A DNA stretch of 64,000 nucleotides, from assembly GCA_023423655.1 (NCBI GenBank), contig JAFAFE010000006.1, positions 310,001-374,000 on the forward strand. The letters run 5' to 3'. Shown in pieces: positions 61,507 through 64,000 of the stretch (its first letter is position 1; every line of letters starts with the position of its first letter). A program made the position numbers and the translations under genes. The stretch comes from Pseudomonadota bacterium. Its GTDB lineage: Bacteria > Pseudomonadota > Alphaproteobacteria > Sphingomonadales > Sphingomonadaceae. Below the pieces are notes generated by a model, which did not search any database, had not been told where the DNA came from, and was given only the letters and a program-made list of their open reading frames with translations.

Positions 61507-63879
61507 ATGCTCGTGACGACACCAAATAGCCATACCCAGATCGACGATTCGGACCTTTCGTTGCTGCATATCCTGTCCTTGAAAGAGGCCAAGGGGAGTA
61601 TGTGGGACGAAGTGCGCGCCGAACAAATTGCGGATTCCAGCCGCTTTTCACTGTTGCGCCTGATCGGGATGCTGGTTGCGGTCGCCTTTGCGGGCATCAT
61701 TTTCCATGAAGCGATCAGCCCGTTGCTACTCGGCGGTTGGGCGCTGATTGCGACGCTTGGCATCGTCCATATGCACCGCGTCCAAAAGCAGCAGCAAAAT
61801 GATTATTCGCGCGGCGCGCCGATCACCGCGATGCGCCGCGATGCGTTGAGCAGCCTCATATTGGGCGCAATTTGGGCCACGCCTGCTATCATTTTCGTGC
61901 CGACCGCAGGCCTTGGCTATGGTTTTGAATTCTGGGTGTTGAGCGCGACCATGATGGTCGGCATCACCGCGATTACCGCCGCAACCCCTGCCGCCTGCTT
62001 CTCGTTCATTACCTTGCTGTGCGTTGCCAATGCGGTGATGGCGGTGTGGTTGGGCTATCCCTTGTCGGGGCTTGGCACCTTGGCCTTTGGCGGTGCGCTG
62101 CTGGCGCTGTGTGTCTCTTCGGCGCGCGATTTCATCCGTTTCAAAACGGCAGAGACCACCATTGTCGACAAGAGCGAAACGGTGAGCCTGTTGCTGCGCG
62201 AATTTGAAGATGCGGGCGCGGACTGGCTGTGGCAAATCGACTTTGCCCGCCGCCTGACCCATGTGTCGCCACGCTTTGCCTATGCGCTGGGCAAGGAGAT
62301 GGAAGAGATTGAAGGCAAGCCGCTCGTGCAACTGCTTGCGGGCGATACTTGGGATACGGGCCGTTTCCCGTCCGCACTCCATGACCTTGCCGAACGGTTG
62401 AACCGCCGCGAAAGTTTTTCCAACCTGCTGCTCCCTGTGCAGATTGGTAGCAACACCCATTGGTGGGAATTGTCCGCCAGCCCGCGTGTTGATGAAAAGG
62501 GCCGCTTCATGGGCTTCCGCGGCGTCGCCTCGGACGTCACTCTGGAGCAGGCCTCGGCGGCCAAAATTGACCGCATGGCGCGCTTTGACAGTCTCACCGG
62601 CCTGCCCAACCGACAGCAAATCAACGAAACGCTCGCCAAGGCGCTCGAACATAGCGCGCAATGGAAGAGCCGCTGTGCCTTCATGATGATCGACCTTGAC
62701 CGGTTCAAGGCGGTCAATGATACGCTCGGCCATCCGGTCGGCGACCGTTTGCTTGAACTGGTCGCGAACCGCTTGCGTTCGATCATGACCAATAACGAGT
62801 TGTGCGGCCGTTTGGGCGGGGACGAATTTGCGGTGGTCGTACGCGATGTGCCGGACACCAGCTATATCGACACGCTCGCCAACCAGATTATCACCAGCCT
62901 GTCGCGCCCCTATGAGGTTGACCAGCAAACCCTCTATATCGGCGCAAGCGTCGGTTCTGCGACCGCGCCGCGCGATGCGCGCACCGTCGAAACCATGATC
63001 CGCAGCGCGGACTTGGCGCTCTATCGTTCCAAGGATAAGGGCGGAAATATCCATTATGCCTATGAACCGGGCCTCCATGTGCAGGCCGAAGAACGGCGCG
63101 TCATCGAAATTGCATTGCGCAAAGCACTGGAGCGCGGCGAGTTTACCCTCAATTATCAACCCGTCGTCACCGCCAATGAAGGCGCGATTGACGGGTTCGA
63201 GGCGCTTATCCGCTGGACCAATCCCGACCTTGGCAGCGTGTCACCCGCCAAATTCATACCGATTGCCGAAGATGCGCGCCTCATCGGCCAGATTGGCGAA
63301 TGGGTGCTGCGCACCGCTTGTCATGAAGCGATGAACTGGCCGTCCAATATCCGCGTCGCGGTCAATGTGTCCGCCGAACAATTGGCTGACCCCAATTTCG
63401 TGTCGGCGGTCGTTTCTGCTTTATCGCATAGCGGCTTGCCGCCGCGTCGCTTAGAGCTGGAAGTCACCGAAAGCGTATTTGTGCGCGATGGCGGGGGCGC
63501 GGCGCAAATGCTCGACCAGTTGCTCGGCCTTGGCATCCGTCTGTCGCTCGACGATTTCGGCACCGGCTATTCCTCACTCGGCTATTTGCGCGAAACCCGT
63601 TTCAGCACAATCAAAGTGGACCGCAGCTTTGTCCAAGGGGCAGCGCATAACAAAGCCGAAAGCCTTGCGATCATCCGCGCGGTGGTCGCTATGGCCGACA
63701 GCCTTGGCATGAGCACCACAGCCGAAGGCGCGGAAACCGAAGCCGAGGTGGAAATGATCCGCAATCTGGGCTGCAAAAAAATCCAGGGCTATTATTTCGG
63801 TCGCCCGATGGCCGCGCAGGATGTCAATGACTTGTTCCGCGCCCAGCCCGAAGCGTTGAACCTCGGTTACGCCTCCTGA
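61507..63879 (+). CDS. GGDEF-EAL cyclic-di-GMP enzyme with membrane and PAS domains
   Basis: 790 residues. A cytoplasmic start is followed by about five to six membrane spans (residues 45-205), a PAS-like domain (DWLWQIDFARRLTHVSPRFA, about 235-345), then GGDEF (DSLTGLPNRQQI to LGGDEFAVV, intact active-site GGDEF) and EAL (GFEALIRW, NVSAEQL, DDFGTGYSSLGYL, KVDRSFV, all intact). Both activities are therefore possible: synthesis and breakdown of c-di-GMP. There is no I-site RxxD visible upstream of GGDEF. A second candidate start, ATG 61600, has a much stronger AAGGGGAG site than 61507. Confidence 0.93.
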   Translation: MLVTTPNSHTQIDDSDLSLLHILSLKEAKGSMWDEVRAEQIADSSRFSLLRLIGMLVAVAFAGIIFHEAISPLLLGGWALIATLGIVHMHRVQKQQQNDYSRGAPITAMRRDALSSLILGAIWATPAIIFVPTAGLGYGFEFWVLSATMMVGITAITAATPAACFSFITLLCVANAVMAVWLGYPLSGLGTLAFGGALLALCVSSARDFIRFKTAETTIVDKSETVSLLLREFEDAGADWLWQIDFARRLTHVSPRFAYALGKEMEEIEGKPLVQLLAGDTWDTGRFPSALHDLAERLNRRESFSNLLLPVQIGSNTHWWELSASPRVDEKGRFMGFRGVASDVTLEQASAAKIDRMARFDSLTGLPNRQQINETLAKALEHSAQWKSRCAFMMIDLDRFKAVNDTLGHPVGDRLLELVANRLRSIMTNNELCGRLGGDEFAVVVRDVPDTSYIDTLANQIITSLSRPYEVDQQTLYIGASVGSATAPRDARTVETMIRSADLALYRSKDKGGNIHYAYEPGLHVQAEERRVIEIALRKALERGEFTLNYQPVVTANEGAIDGFEALIRWTNPDLGSVSPAKFIPIAEDARLIGQIGEWVLRTACHEAMNWPSNIRVAVNVSAEQLADPNFVSAVVSALSHSGLPPRRLELEVTESVFVRDGGGAAQMLDQLLGLGIRLSLDDFGTGYSSLGYLRETRFSTIKVDRSFVQGAAHNKAESLAIIRAVVAMADSLGMSTTAEGAETEAEVEMIRNLGCKKIQGYYFGRPMAAQDVNDLFRAQPEALNLGYAS

Positions 63880-63923
63880 AGCTTGTCGCGGGCCTAATTT
63901 TGGCTCGCTTAATTCGGCCCCGC

Positions 63924-64000
63924 TTAAATCTGGCTAAGCCGCTTCTCGATCGCGCGCCATAATGTCGCATAGGCTTTATAGGCCGGAGAGGATGCGGCGA
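63924..64000 (-). CDS. C-terminal end of an unidentified gene (partial)
   Basis: On the minus strand the frame ends AYKAYATLWRAIEKRLSQI followed by TAA at 63926-63924; the rest lies outside the window. The coding-like composition and clean stop suggest a real gene convergent with the GGDEF-EAL gene. Too little is visible to name it. Confidence 0.5.
   Translation of the reverse strand, partial: AASSPAYKAYATLWRAIEKRLSQI

Overview
The window is chromosomal DNA of an alphaproteobacterium, most likely of the order Sphingomonadales (Sphingorhabdus, Sphingopyxis or a close relative). The grounds are moderately high GC coding with typical alphaproteobacterial bias, a five-gene F1 ATPase operon without F0 genes, the NDUFA12 / DUF2155 / aat neighbourhood, a stand-alone fatty acyl-AMP ligase, DUF6356 and DUF6265 proteins, and short palindromic repeats of the kind seen between sphingomonad genes. 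The genus assignment is inference.

Layout. 1-12 kb: housekeeping and envelope genes (end of rph, rdgB, patatin, priA, M28 peptidase, CoA-ester lyase, SPFH/NfeD pair, CPBP protease, ada). 12.2-17.2 kb: atpHAGDC, with a palindromic repeat between atpD and atpC. 17.3-22 kb: DUF6265 protein, a lone CpaF ATPase, an L,D-transpeptidase-like protein, arsC-like gene and recF. 22.1-22.8 kb: a small unit with a good sigma-54 promoter, two paralogous 36-residue membrane microproteins and a PspC-domain protein. 22.9-25.1 kb: a PgaC-like glycosyltransferase coupled to an outer-membrane-barrel-like gene.

25.5-52.7 kb is the transcription/translation supercluster on the minus strand, in the canonical order tRNA-Trp, secE, nusG, rplK, rplA, rplJ, rplL, rpoB, rpoC. 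The order is kept but the cluster is split by unrelated genes in three places. Between nusG and rplK lie ohr and a frameshifted phage-tailspike-like gene. Between rplA and rplJ lie two Pro/Ala-rich membrane-anchored proteins. Between rplL and rpoB lie about 9 kb holding an ABC-F ATPase, an NTF2-like protein, a PagL-like protein, an FAD protein, DUF6356, an AmpR-like regulator divergent from a B3 metallo-beta-lactamase with a Glu in the first zinc-ligand position, and DUF4403. rpoBC, cut off from rplJL, has its own near-consensus promoter.

52.9-55.3 kb is a polymorphic-toxin locus: a WHH-type nuclease toxin, a SUKH-like immunity gene and a truncated second immunity copy that ends in a repeat. 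55.5-64 kb returns to core genes: an HTH protein, aat (with a long C-terminal extension antisense to the DUF2155 gene), DUF2155, NDUFA12, DUF192, recX, the fatty acyl-AMP ligase, a GGDEF-EAL protein and the end of one unidentified gene. No CRISPR array, intact insertion sequence or rRNA was seen.
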